A stretch of DNA of 57,029 bases from NCBI GenBank assembly GCA_026390165.1, contig JAPLGM010000009.1:1-57029 (forward strand). The letters run 5' to 3'. This stretch comes from Campylobacterales bacterium. GTDB taxonomy: Bacteria; Campylobacterota; Campylobacteria; Campylobacterales; Sulfurimonadaceae. Position 1 is the stretch's first letter, and each line of letters opens with the position of its first letter. The position numbers and the translations under genes were made by a program. Shown one piece after another: positions 43,912 through 52,829 of this stretch. The notes below the pieces were generated by a model. That model was given only the letters and a program-made list of their open reading frames with translations. It was not told the origin of the DNA and searched no databases.

Positions 43912-45412
43912 AAAAATATCCTCTGCACATTTTGAGCTTTATACGGCGCAAGCCCGTGCAAAAGCTTCTGTTATCGAAGCGGAAGCACAAATTTTACTGG
44001 AGCGAGCAGCGTCTAGATCTCGCGAGATTGAAAAAGAGGCTCTTCTTAAATATGAGGATGCTTATAGTCGTGTCAAGGCTGATTTAAGCGACCAAGAGGC
44101 TAAAGTCCAGCAAATGGAACGTGACTTTGAGGCTTTTCGTCAAAGGGAATTGACTGTTATCCACTCTATGCGTAGTGCAGTTGATAACGCACGGCTCAAT
44201 CTGGAACGTAATGGACGTGCATTAGAGAAATTAAAAGAAGAGTACCGTCAAAAAATAGAACAAGTTACCTCAGTCTTGGAGGGGCGCGCAGCCCTTTCAG
44301 CGCAAGAGGCTAAATTAATGTTACTGGAACAAGTGCGTCAAAATTCGAGGGGAGAATTGGCTCGATTAACACGCGAACTTGATGAACAAAGTAAAGATCA
44401 GCTTAAACGCAAAGCGGATTATATTCTGGCTCAAGCGACGTCCCGTTTTGCGGGAGAGTTTGCATCCGAACGGCTTATTAGTGTGATCCATTTGGAAAGT
44501 GATGAGCTTAAAGGGCGTATCATTGGGAAAGAGGGGCGCAATATCAAGTCGTTGGAGATGATTAGTGGTGTGGATATTATTATTGATGAAACTCCTAATA
44601 CTATCCTAGTTAGTTCGTTCAATCTTTACCGTCGCGCCATTGCAACGAAAACAATTCAGCTTCTTGTCGAAGATGGGCGCATTCAACCCTCACGAATTGA
44701 AGAAATTTTTCAAAAAGTGAGTGATGATTTTGAAGAGGCGATTGTACGCGAAGGGGAGGAAATTGTTTTTGATCTTGGATTGGGAACAATGCACCCTGAG
44801 CTTTTACGGCTTATTGGACGGCTTCGTTATCGTGCGAGTTATGGTCAAAATGCGTTGGCGCATACTCTCGAAGTGGCTCATCTTGCAGGACTTATGGCAC
44901 AAGAGATGGGGGGGGATGTACGGCTTGCGAAGCGAGCTGGAGTGTTGCATGACATTGGTAAATCCCTGACGCAAGAAGCTGCCGGTGGGAACCATGTCGA
45001 TTTGGGTGTTGAAGTGTGTCGTCGTCTTGGTGAAGATCCTGTTGTTATTAATGCCATTTATGCGCACCATGGGCAAGAGGAAATTAAAAGTATTGAATGT
45101 GCGTGCGTATGTGCAGCCGATGCCCTTTCCGCAGCGCGTCCTGGTGCACGGCGTGAAGTATTGGAGAGTTTTTTACGTCGTGTGAGTGATATTGAAGAAA
45201 TAGCCATGCAAAAATTCGGTGTTAAACAAGCTTACGCTATCAATGCAGGGCGCGAAGTACGGGTTATTGTCAATGCGCAAAGTATCAGTGATGATGAGAG
45301 TGCATTGTTGGCACGTGAAATTGCTGATGAAATTGGTCAAAAAGTGCAATTTCCTGGTGAAATAAAAGTGAATGTGATTCGTGAAAGCAGAGCAATAGAG
45401 TTTGCGCGTTAA
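43841..45412 (+). CDS. rny: Ribonuclease Y
   Basis: 523 residues. An N-terminal membrane helix (about 3-22) is followed by a long coiled coil (about 30-190) and a KH RNA-binding domain (GRIIGKEGRNIKSLEMISGVDIIIDETP). The HD phosphohydrolase domain has HTLEVAHLAGLMA and VLHDIGKS. It is a membrane-bound endoribonuclease starting mRNA decay. AAAGGA precedes the start. It overlaps the cyclo-ligase gene by 71 bases. Confidence 0.96.
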   Translation: MINSLLVSGGAATLGGVVGFLISKKISSAHFELYTAQARAKASVIEAEAQILLERAASRSREIEKEALLKYEDAYSRVKADLSDQEAKVQQMERDFEAFRQRELTVIHSMRSAVDNARLNLERNGRALEKLKEEYRQKIEQVTSVLEGRAALSAQEAKLMLLEQVRQNSRGELARLTRELDEQSKDQLKRKADYILAQATSRFAGEFASERLISVIHLESDELKGRIIGKEGRNIKSLEMISGVDIIIDETPNTILVSSFNLYRRAIATKTIQLLVEDGRIQPSRIEEIFQKVSDDFEEAIVREGEEIVFDLGLGTMHPELLRLIGRLRYRASYGQNALAHTLEVAHLAGLMAQEMGGDVRLAKRAGVLHDIGKSLTQEAAGGNHVDLGVEVCRRLGEDPVVINAIYAHHGQEEIKSIECACVCAADALSAARPGARREVLESFLRRVSDIEEIAMQKFGVKQAYAINAGREVRVIVNAQSISDDESALLAREIADEIGQKVQFPGEIKVNVIRESRAIEFAR

Positions 45413-45476
45413 TAAGGATTGTATCCTTTTAGCGCTCTTGTGCAATATTTTCATGGCATTTCAAACCCATTTACTC

Positions 45477-46355
45477 TTAATGGTCACTTTGGGAATCATC
45501 GTATGGATCAAGGTGAATCAGAGGATGTACCGTATTATTAGGAAAAGAGTTTCGTAATCCCAATTCAATTTTATCCCCCACAAGATGAGCATCAAAAAGG
45601 GAGGTGCTCACACTAAAAACAGCGTGAACGCTGATATAAATATCAGAACCTGAACGGCGTGTGAGTAGATCATGATACGAAGTAATATCAGTTTCTTTAT
45701 CCAAAATAGTAGTGATTTTTTCAATATTCTCTGGCTCAAGGGCAGCATCAAGGAGCATTAAGATACCTTCACAGATGATGGGATAAGCGGAGTAAATCAT
45801 ATATACTGCAATCCCAACTCCCAAAATTGGATCAATCAAAGTGTATTGGGTAAATGAGATAATTATAAGAGAGATTAAAACAGCACCATTGCTAAAAAGA
45901 TCGGTTTTGTAGTGCAAGGCATCGGCAGAGATGACCATATTTCCTGTTTTTTTTGCAACAATACTCAGAAAAAGAACCAATCCAGCGGTAATAATCATCG
46001 ACCCAACCATAACCGATATAGAGAAGTCGAGGTGTTCTATAGGAGTATTTTGCACCATTTTTGAGATGGCTTCATAGAGGATAAAAAGGGCGGAGAGGCT
46101 AATAATTGTCCCCTCAATAACAGCGGCAAGCGGTTCAAGTTTACGCCGTCCGAAATTAAACTTTTCATCAGGTTCTTTCTCCGAATTGTGAAGAGCAAAA
46201 TAATTGAAAGAAGAAACAACCATATCAAGAAGGGAATCAACAGCAGAGGCCAATACGGCAACAGAACCGCTGAGAATACCAACAGTAAGCTTAAAGGCAA
46301 CGAGGACAAGGGCAACACTTGTAGAGATTAGGGTGGCTTTTTTTTCAATACGCAT
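45477..46355 (-). CDS. Cation diffusion facilitator (Zn/Fe efflux type)
   Basis: 292 residues with six membrane segments and a C-terminal cytoplasmic domain. Metal-site motifs are visible in TM2 (SAVDSLLDMVVSSFNYFAL) and TM5 (ADALHYKTDLFSNG), in FieF/MMT1-like spacing. It would export divalent metal in exchange for protons. The terminal HPLIHLDPYDD may bind metal. It is convergent with rny and divergent from cmoB. Confidence 0.93.
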   Translation of the reverse strand: MRIEKKATLISTSVALVLVAFKLTVGILSGSVAVLASAVDSLLDMVVSSFNYFALHNSEKEPDEKFNFGRRKLEPLAAVIEGTIISLSALFILYEAISKMVQNTPIEHLDFSISVMVGSMIITAGLVLFLSIVAKKTGNMVISADALHYKTDLFSNGAVLISLIIISFTQYTLIDPILGVGIAVYMIYSAYPIICEGILMLLDAALEPENIEKITTILDKETDITSYHDLLTRRSGSDIYISVHAVFSVSTSLFDAHLVGDKIELGLRNSFPNNTVHPLIHLDPYDDSQSDH

Positions 46356-46408
46356 GGGAGAATTTTACCGAAAGATTGTTAAAATGATCCCTTTTAGAGG
46401 AGTATTTT

Positions 46409-47302
46409 GTGGATTTACCTACTATTCGCCAAGAGCGTGAAAAATGGATGACGTGGAAAAATATTGCGCCACTACGAGAAGCAATAGGATTACTTCCGAA
46501 CGTCAATGCAACACTTATACAAGGGGATACGGTAACACTCCGAAGTGAAGAGGTTGTTGATATTGTAGAGCTTGAAAGAACTGCTCGTCTCATGATGCCA
46601 TGGCGGAAGGGCCCTTTTGATCTCTTCGAGCTTTTTATCGACACGGAGTGGAAGAGTGATCAAAAATATAATTTTCTCCGTCCCCATTTTAATCTACAGG
46701 GTAAAAAAGTAGCCGATATTGGATGTAATAATGGTTATTATATGTTCCGGTTTCTTGAGGATTCCCCTGCAAAAATTGTAGGATTCGATCCATCGGCACT
46801 TTTTAAATCGCAGTTTGATTTCATTAACCATTTTGTAAAAAGTGACATTGTGTATGAATTGTTAGGGGTGGAACATCTCCCGTTTTATGAAGAGAAGTTT
46901 GATATCATTTTTTGTCTTGGGGTTTTGTATCATCGTAGTGATCCTATAGCGATGCTTAAAGCTTTATATGCAGGACTTGAATCCGGTGGTGAACTTTATC
47001 TCGATACGTTTATTATTGAGGGTAAGGAGCCTTACGCATTATGTCCAAGTGGAAGTTATTCGAAGATTACGAATGTCTATTTTGTTCCTACGTTAAAAGC
47101 GTTGGAAAATTGGTGTATTCGTGCAGGGTTTAAAACATTTGAGGTGTTGGGGTCGGTCGTGACTACATCCGATGAGCAGCGAAAAACCGATTGGATTGAG
47201 TCTCAAAGTCTTGAAGACTTTCTCGATCCAAAGGATAGGTCTAAAACAGTAGAGGGGTATCCAGCACCTGTGCGCGGATATGTCCGACTTAAGAAGGGGT
47301 GA
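46409..47302 (+). CDS. cmoB: tRNA U34 carboxymethyltransferase CmoB
   Basis: 297 residues. It uses carboxy-SAM to convert 5-hydroxyuridine to 5-carboxymethoxyuridine at tRNA position 34. Motifs: [23 protein letters not shown], the SAM-binding [25 protein letters not shown], and [25 protein letters not shown] at the end. The start is GTG with GGAG 10 bases before it. cmoA is not in this window. Confidence 0.95.
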   Translation: MDLPTIRQEREKWMTWKNIAPLREAIGLLPNVNATLIQGDTVTLRSEEVVDIVELERTARLMMPWRKGPFDLFELFIDTEWKSDQKYNFLRPHFNLQGKKVADIGCNNGYYMFRFLEDSPAKIVGFDPSALFKSQFDFINHFVKSDIVYELLGVEHLPFYEEKFDIIFCLGVLYHRSDPIAMLKALYAGLESGGELYLDTFIIEGKEPYALCPSGSYSKITNVYFVPTLKALENWCIRAGFKTFEVLGSVVTTSDEQRKTDWIESQSLEDFLDPKDRSKTVEGYPAPVRGYVRLKKG

Positions 47303-47304
47303 AT

Positions 47305-47772
47305 ATGGCAAAAGATAAGGTTCAAGACAGTATTGACGACAGCTTGCAGATGGTTAACAACCAACACAGCAGTTTAATGACGCATCTAAAAATTAATAGT
47401 GCTTTTAGTGGTGAAATTGTAAAGCTTGATCGTGGATACGCGAAAGTTGTTCTGGATACGAGTGAGGTGATGCAAGCCGATGATTTTGGATTAATCCATG
47501 GGGGCTTTATTTTTAGTGCAGCTGATTTTGCGGCTATGGCAGCTGTGAATGAACCTAATGTTGTTTTGGCCTCTTCGAACTGTCTGTTCTTAGCGCCTGT
47601 TCGACTGGGGGATAGCGTCGTTTTTGAAGCGACTGAGCATCAAAAAGAGGGACGCAAGCGTACCGTTAGTATTAAGGGATATGTACTTGATATCAAGGTC
47701 TTTGAAGGGGAGTTTAAAACCGTTATTACTGAACATCATATTCTTCGATTGGATCTTCTGAAAAATATTTAA
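47305..47772 (+). CDS. Hotdog-fold thioesterase (PaaI-like)
   Basis: About 155 residues from the ATG at 47305. The hotdog pattern is visible: ADDFGLIHGGFIFSAADFAAMAAVNEPN, then LFLAPVRLGDSVVFEA and VSIKGYVLDIKVFEGEF. The conserved HGG and following acidic position match acyl-CoA thioesterases. The substrate is unknown. It starts 2 bases after the cmoB stop, so the two are coupled. Confidence 0.87.
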   Translation: MAKDKVQDSIDDSLQMVNNQHSSLMTHLKINSAFSGEIVKLDRGYAKVVLDTSEVMQADDFGLIHGGFIFSAADFAAMAAVNEPNVVLASSNCLFLAPVRLGDSVVFEATEHQKEGRKRTVSIKGYVLDIKVFEGEFKTVITEHHILRLDLLKNI

Positions 47773-47788
47773 GAAGGGGAGCCGTAGG

Positions 47789-48382
47789 CTATAGCCTATT
47801 GAGCCAATAGTTGACATTTTGCTGTTCATGAAAAAGGGTGGTTTTTTCTCCGTGCCCTGGATAAAGGGTTTTATCCTCATTTAATAACTTCATTTTTTCT
47901 AAACTTTTTTTCATGTCGGTGGGGCTTGAATAGGGAAAATCATATCGCCCTATGGAGTCTTTAAACAAAAAATCACCACTAAACATTACATCCCCAATTT
48001 CGATCATCGAACATCCAGGACAATGTCCAGGAAAATGGTGAAATCTTACCTCAATCCCTTCTAAAGTGTAGCATTGATCTCCATCCACTTGAACATCAGG
48101 GATTGATGGGGGGAGGTCAGGCATCCATGTACTATTGCTGAGGAGAAATACGTCCCCTTTTGGGGTATAAAGAGGAATTTTGAGCTTCTCTTTGAGTTCT
48201 TTATTGCTCCAAACATGATCGAAATGACCATGGGTGTTGAGAATGGCAATAGGGTGAGTGACATGTTCCATGACCCAGCTTGTTGCATCAACTCCGGGGT
48301 CGATAATTATCTCTTTACCTTCGATGCGGATAATATAACAGTTGGTTTGATAGGGTCCCATAGGGTGTTTTAAAATTTCCAT
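47789..48382 (-). CDS. Metallo-beta-lactamase-fold hydrolase (glyoxalase II-like)
   Basis: 197 residues with the two-metal motif THGHFDHVW, then HFPGHCPGCSMIEIGD, FSGDFLF and YPGHGEKTT. The small size and lack of a C-terminal helical domain fit YcbL-type hydrolases rather than full glyoxalase II. It probably hydrolyses a thioester; the substrate is unknown. Confidence 0.9.
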   Translation of the reverse strand: MEILKHPMGPYQTNCYIIRIEGKEIIIDPGVDATSWVMEHVTHPIAILNTHGHFDHVWSNKELKEKLKIPLYTPKGDVFLLSNSTWMPDLPPSIPDVQVDGDQCYTLEGIEVRFHHFPGHCPGCSMIEIGDVMFSGDFLFKDSIGRYDFPYSSPTDMKKSLEKMKLLNEDKTLYPGHGEKTTLFHEQQNVNYWLNRL

Positions 48383-48451
48383 CGTTTCACTTTGATTTTT
48401 AAAAGGGATATTTGAATTTAAAAGATTAAAATTGATTGTAGCTTAAGTATA

Positions 48452-48477
48452 CGTTCCAAAGAGTGAGCTTTGGAACG
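48452..48477 (-). terminator. Stem-loop downstream of the superoxide reductase gene
   Basis: CGTTCCAAAG (48452-48461) pairs perfectly with CTTTGGAACG (48468-48477) across a 6-base loop, 25 bases after the stop of the gene at 48503. No U-tract follows on the minus strand, so it may stabilise the mRNA end rather than terminate. Confidence 0.55.
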
Positions 48478-48502
48478 GGAAAAATTTGAAGAACTGTAAG
48501 GT

Positions 48503-48922
48503 TTAGCTACAGTGTCCACCACCGCAACATGCTGAAACTTCAGCTACGTCTACGACAACAGGAGTTGATTCCCATACACCGTGTTTTGTACAATAACCGT
48601 GTGCAATAAGAGTTAATTTTTTACCCGTTGGAACGATGTTAAAGGTTACTTCTGCATGATTTTTTTCATTTCCAAGTGTTCCTGCAACAAAATCAGCACG
48701 TGCCAATAATGTTTCACCATTGTACAATGCAATGTTTGCGATGTAATGGTCGAAATCATCGGGGTGAGAGTATTCATTTCCCATTTTTACCGTAACGGCA
48801 AATTTCTCACCTTTTTTTGCTTCGTCAGCACACTGGATAAAAGGGGAGTGGCGATCAATATAATCTTTTTTTGATTCACGTTCTACAGTGTCGATATCGA
48901 CGTAACGGTTGATAGTTGGCAT
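48503..48922 (-). CDS. Superoxide reductase (neelaredoxin type)
   Basis: 139 residues. It reduces superoxide to peroxide at a mononuclear iron. Ligand motifs: HSPFIQ near residue 25, HPDDFDHYIANIALY in the middle, and CTKHGVWES near the C-terminus, giving the expected four-His/one-Cys site. There is no N-terminal desulforedoxin domain, so it is a one-iron enzyme. The last residues, ACCGGGHCS, add three cysteines and a histidine not needed for the iron site. Confidence 0.92.
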   Translation of the reverse strand: MPTINRYVDIDTVERESKKDYIDRHSPFIQCADEAKKGEKFAVTVKMGNEYSHPDDFDHYIANIALYNGETLLARADFVAGTLGNEKNHAEVTFNIVPTGKKLTLIAHGYCTKHGVWESTPVVVDVAEVSACCGGGHCS

Positions 48923-49047
48923 GAAGTTCCTTTGTGTCTTTTTTGAATGAAGGTATTGTACACTTCCAAACTTTTAAACTTCCTCAGCTCCAATACTGTA
49001 TTAGTGCCTTAATTTTTGACAAAGCAAGCGCTGTTTTCAAGGAGAGG

Positions 49048-49839
49048 TTAAAGTGAAAAACTTTTGGACATTGTCTCTCTTATTGCATCAAGTGATAGTG
49101 TTCCATCAATAAAGAGGTGGTTAGCAAGAACTCCTTGTTCGAGGAGCATATCAGAACCGTCTTTGTAGGGGAGTTTGGCTTTTTGTACTTCTCGTAAAAA
49201 AGGGGTTACTTTTCCATAAATAACATCGACGGCATAGGTAGCATTGGAGAGTAGTTTTGATAATAGGGAAGAGGGTAGGGGTAACTCTTCATCACATAAG
49301 CCTGCGGAGGTGGTGTTGATAATGAGCTCGTAGGTTGATAGTGGGAAGTTATCCCAACTGTAGGATAAAAACTCATTGGCTTTAAAATAGTCCAAACGAT
49401 TTTCTGAACGATTTAAAATGGTAGGGATAATACCATTCTGACGTAAAACGGTTGCCAAGGCGCGTGCCGTCCCCCCAGCACCGATTATAAGTGCATTTGT
49501 GAGAGATCCAAAGCTTTGGAGTGCAGTCATAAATCCATCCGCATCGGTGTTGTAGCCGATCAAGCGCCCCTCTTCGAGAACGAGGGTATTGACAGCACCG
49601 ATGTGTTGCGCCATCCCTCTCACTTCATCACATAAAGCGTAAGCAACTTCTTTGTGCGGGACAGTGACATTGGCTCCGCTAAGGGCTTTAGCATAAAAAA
49701 CATCGCGCAACGATGCACCATCAACAAGATGGGTACGGGTGTAACAGGCATCTATTTGGTACGCTTTAAAAACGCTGTTGTGCATCAAGGGTGAGCGAGA
49801 GTGACTGACGGGATCCCCAAAAATGGTAAAGAGTTTCAT
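49048..49839 (-). CDS. aroE: Shikimate dehydrogenase
   Basis: 263 residues. It reduces 3-dehydroshikimate with NADPH. Motifs: FGDPVSHSRSPLMHNSVFK, NVTVPHKEVAYALCD (catalytic Lys), GAGGTARALATVLRQNG (nucleotide-binding), and NTTSAGL. It overlaps the trpE stop by 1 base, so both aromatic-pathway genes form an operon. Confidence 0.95.
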   Translation of the reverse strand: MKLFTIFGDPVSHSRSPLMHNSVFKAYQIDACYTRTHLVDGASLRDVFYAKALSGANVTVPHKEVAYALCDEVRGMAQHIGAVNTLVLEEGRLIGYNTDADGFMTALQSFGSLTNALIIGAGGTARALATVLRQNGIIPTILNRSENRLDYFKANEFLSYSWDNFPLSTYELIINTTSAGLCDEELPLPSSLLSKLLSNATYAVDVIYGKVTPFLREVQKAKLPYKDGSDMLLEQGVLANHLFIDGTLSLDAIRETMSKSFSL

Positions 49840-51251
49840 TACAAGGGATCGATTAAATCATCAAGGGTGCTTGTAAGTGCCCCCAATTTATTGGTGACTT
49901 CGAGATATTCAAGTTCATGAATGGAATCGGCAACAATCCCTGCCCCTGCTTGGAGAATGATATGATCGGGTTTAATGAGGGCGGTACGGATGGTGATTGC
50001 ACTGTCCATATTCCCATCAAAACCAAAATAGCCGATGGTACCGCTGTAAAATCCACGCTTAACCCCTTCGTAGAGAGCTATAAGCTCCATGGAGCGAATT
50101 TTAGGGGCTCCCGTCATCGTTCCTGCTGTAAAAGTAGCGGCAAGAAGGTCAAACATATCTTTATCTTCTCGCAAAGTAGCATGAACGTCAGAAACAATGT
50201 GCATAACGTGGGAATAGCGCTCAACGTGCATCATGTCTTCAACTCTAACCGTTCCTGTTTGGGCAACCCGTCCTACATCATTTCGTCCCAAGTCAATGAG
50301 CATTAGATGCTCCGCTAGCTCTTTTGGATCTGAGAGAAGCTCCTCTTCAAGCTCTAAATCCCGTTGTTTACTTCCTCCGCGTTTACGCGTTCCTGCGATA
50401 GGGCGCAAGAGGATATCCCCATCACTGAGCCTCACCATCACCTCAGGAGAACTCCCCACGATACTGAAATTTTCGTATTCCATAAGATACATATAGGGTG
50501 AGGGATTCTTGATTCGTAAAACACGATAGAAGCTAAAAGGGTCAACCTGTGCATAGCGAATATAACGGTTGGTCATTAAAATCTGAAAAACATCACCGCT
50601 TTTAATCATCTCTTTTGATTTATCGACCATCTCAAAAAAGTGCTCTTTCGTATGGATGAACCCTCCCCCCATATCCTCTTTAATCGGGAGAAGAGGCGAA
50701 TAGTGATAAGAGGATTTAAGAAGAGTTTCTAGGGTGTTAAAATGGCTATTCATACTCTCCATTGCTGTAATAAGTGTAATAGTGGAGTTTTTATGGGAAA
50801 CAACAAGGGTTAGTTTTGGAAGGATTAAATCCATATCGGGAACGTTCGTTTGATCTTCAAGGAGAGCCATAGAGCGTTCGAGAATAGGTTCAAACACCTG
50901 TACCATATCATATCCGATATAACCGATAAAACCATCAACATATCCAACCCCCAAAGAACGGGTCATTTCACGATGATACTCTTGATCGATGTTTTGGTAG
51001 TACTCTTTTAGAAAATCAAAGGGGGAGGCACTACTGACGTGACATTCTCCAGTGGCATCGGTATAAAGGGTCTCTTTTTGATTATAAGTGAGACGCTCCC
51101 GTGCACCGATGACAATAATGGTGTAATTTCCATCACTGTTTCCGGCACTTTCAAATAAAAAGCTAACCTCATTTTGAAAGTGTGTTTTGATTTTTTCATA
51201 AATCGCAATCGGTGCAAACTGATCGAGAGTAAAACGCCTAGAATAAATCAT
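49839..51251 (-). CDS. trpE: Anthranilate synthase component I (or PabB-like chorismate enzyme)
   Basis: About 470 residues from the ATG at 51251, which has AAGGGATAAT before it; a longer frame to 51329 reads back through the SPOR gene end. Chorismate-binding motifs: SPSPYMYL-type NPSPYMYLMEY, PIAGTRKRG, LIDLGRNDVGRV, and FTAGTMTGAPKIRSMELI, ending AGAGIVADSIHELEYLE. FLFESAG near the N-terminus resembles the tryptophan-binding LLES motif, favouring TrpE over PabB. No glutamine amidotransferase (TrpG) is adjacent. Confidence 0.88.
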   Translation of the reverse strand: MIYSRRFTLDQFAPIAIYEKIKTHFQNEVSFLFESAGNSDGNYTIIVIGARERLTYNQKETLYTDATGECHVSSASPFDFLKEYYQNIDQEYHREMTRSLGVGYVDGFIGYIGYDMVQVFEPILERSMALLEDQTNVPDMDLILPKLTLVVSHKNSTITLITAMESMNSHFNTLETLLKSSYHYSPLLPIKEDMGGGFIHTKEHFFEMVDKSKEMIKSGDVFQILMTNRYIRYAQVDPFSFYRVLRIKNPSPYMYLMEYENFSIVGSSPEVMVRLSDGDILLRPIAGTRKRGGSKQRDLELEEELLSDPKELAEHLMLIDLGRNDVGRVAQTGTVRVEDMMHVERYSHVMHIVSDVHATLREDKDMFDLLAATFTAGTMTGAPKIRSMELIALYEGVKRGFYSGTIGYFGFDGNMDSAITIRTALIKPDHIILQAGAGIVADSIHELEYLEVTNKLGALTSTLDDLIDPL

Positions 51252-51252
51252 A

Positions 51253-52119
51253 TTATCCCTTTGTTTTGAATGCTTTAGCTTCAATGTTTTGGCGAATGTT
51301 ACCGATTGCATCTTGGACTGCTTTCTCACCTTGGAAAGGACCGACTAAAATTTTACTGGTTTCACCTGATTTTTGTGTTGTGTATTTCATTCCACTGGCG
51401 TTTAGACGATCAAAGAGCGCTTTATTTGGCTCTTTAGTGAAAGAGCCAACTTGAACATAAAAAGTTCCTCCACTATTACTTGTACTTGCGGTTGGTGCAG
51501 CTTTTGTTTCAGATTTTATCTCTGTTGCCTTCGTTGGTGTTGTCGCAACAGCTTTTACTTTTGGAGTAATAGTTGGCTGAACTACTTTTTTTACTTCTTG
51601 TGTCACGCTCTTGGCTTCTATCATTTTTACAGTAGGTTTTGCCACTTTAACCGGAACAGCCTCAGTAACAATTTTAGGAGTGATTGCTTTTTGAACAGGA
51701 ACTTGTGCCACTGGAGAAGATTGAACCATTGTTTTGGTTACTGTTGTTGGCTCAGGTGCAGGTGTTGTTGACGCTCTAACAACGCTCTGGGACACGGGAG
51801 TATTTTGCAACGACTCCTCTTTTATTTTTTGAGCAACTTGACCTAAATCTTCTTCTTTTGCGGACTCATTTCCTTCTTGAATTACTTCAACCGGTTCAAA
51901 AAGAGGATCATTAATAATCTCTGTAGGAGCTGTTGGTGCAGGCGGTACAATTGCTTGGGGAGCTTTCTGAACTTCATTATTTTTCAAAGAGTTCATAACA
52001 ACCAACACGATGATGAGGATAAGGGTTATCGTAGCGATAGCTAAAAGTAATTTTTTACTTCCTGCACTTGCGCCACCTTTATTTAAAATGATGTCATTGA
52101 GTTCGTTTTTTTCTTCCAT
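51253..52119 (-). CDS. SPOR-domain membrane protein
   Basis: About 288 residues from ATG at 52119 (GGAG lies 7 bases before it; an ATG at 52131 is also in frame). One membrane helix (about 24-42), a long Pro/Thr/Val/Lys-rich periplasmic linker and a C-terminal SPOR domain (GGTFYVQVGSFTKEPNKALFDRL ... ILVGPFQGEKAVQDAI). SPOR domains bind denuded peptidoglycan at division sites. It is just upstream of trpE with 2 bases between the stop and the trpE start. Confidence 0.9.
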   Translation of the reverse strand: MEEKNELNDIILNKGGASAGSKKLLLAIATITLILIIVLVVMNSLKNNEVQKAPQAIVPPAPTAPTEIINDPLFEPVEVIQEGNESAKEEDLGQVAQKIKEESLQNTPVSQSVVRASTTPAPEPTTVTKTMVQSSPVAQVPVQKAITPKIVTEAVPVKVAKPTVKMIEAKSVTQEVKKVVQPTITPKVKAVATTPTKATEIKSETKAAPTASTSNSGGTFYVQVGSFTKEPNKALFDRLNASGMKYTTQKSGETSKILVGPFQGEKAVQDAIGNIRQNIEAKAFKTKG

Positions 52120-52164
52120 TGTATTCTCCATAGTGTAGTAAAGATTTTAGATCAACCAAAATAT

Positions 52165-52234
52165 TTGCCTCGATAGAGGCAAGCTTTAGTAGCCCAAGTG
52201 GCTAACGGAGCTATCGGGATTTTATTCCGATAGC
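52165..52234. other. Two consecutive stem-loops between DUF1882 and SPOR genes
   Basis: TTGCCTC-GATA-GAGGCAA (52165-52182) and GCTATCGGGA-TTTTA-TTCCGATAGC (52210-52234) are both well-formed hairpins. The second ends 3 bases after the DUF1882 stop, consistent with a transcription attenuator or processing site between these same-strand genes. Neither has an obvious U-tract. Confidence 0.45.
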
Positions 52235-52236
52235 GT

Positions 52237-52779
52237 CTATAGATGCTTTGACCATGAAGCACCACGCTCTTTAGCGTATACTTCGTATGGTAAGTTTAGA
52301 ATGTTATATTCGCTTGGTAAATCATCAGCAGGAAACATTCTCCATTGTTTGGGCTGCTTGGCAGCGAGCTTCATCGACAGTGTTTTTCCCAACTGTATCG
52401 CCTCTTGAAGCGTTGTATGCCCTTTATGGATATACACATGCAAATGCCCTGGAGTTTTGGTCTCAAATGCGGTAAAGTTGATGAATCCCTCTTCTCTAAG
52501 CAATAACTGTGCCTTATGATAGAAGCGTTGTGTATCCGTACCATTATAGTCAATAACAATATTTTCAACTTTGTTAAATTGATTGATAAGGGAGTGAGCG
52601 ATAGTAATCTGTTTTTTTAGATGCTGATCAATAAGAGATTGAGTGAGCATTTTCGGTATTTTTTCGTATTTATTAAAAAAAGTACGCCCTTTAAATTCAA
52701 TCTTATTCACTACGGTATCATGCTTAATCCAGTAATGGTCGGAGACAATTTTAATTAGCTTCATATCCATTGATGTCAT
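52237..52779 (-). CDS. DUF1882-containing protein of unknown function
   Basis: 180 residues, soluble. It carries the pattern [29 protein letters not shown] at the N-terminus, then a primase-like or archaeo-eukaryotic-fold-like stretch ([26 protein letters not shown] ... [15 protein letters not shown]). The gene sits next to glyA and lysS in other Campylobacterota, e.g. the Helicobacter order as I recall it. Function is unknown. AGGAGT lies 8 bases before the start at 52779. Confidence 0.8.
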   Translation of the reverse strand: MTSMDMKLIKIVSDHYWIKHDTVVNKIEFKGRTFFNKYEKIPKMLTQSLIDQHLKKQITIAHSLINQFNKVENIVIDYNGTDTQRFYHKAQLLLREEGFINFTAFETKTPGHLHVYIHKGHTTLQEAIQLGKTLSMKLAAKQPKQWRMFPADDLPSEYNILNLPYEVYAKERGASWSKHL

Positions 52780-52829
52780 TGAAAATACTCCTAATATTTT
52801 TCCTCATGAAAAGAGGAAAGTGGGATAGA

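Noticed and set aside
51451-51771. A 106-codon Cys/Phe-rich plus-strand frame opposite the SPOR gene
   Set aside because: It is the antisense of the Thr/Lys/Pro-rich linker, which forces this odd composition.
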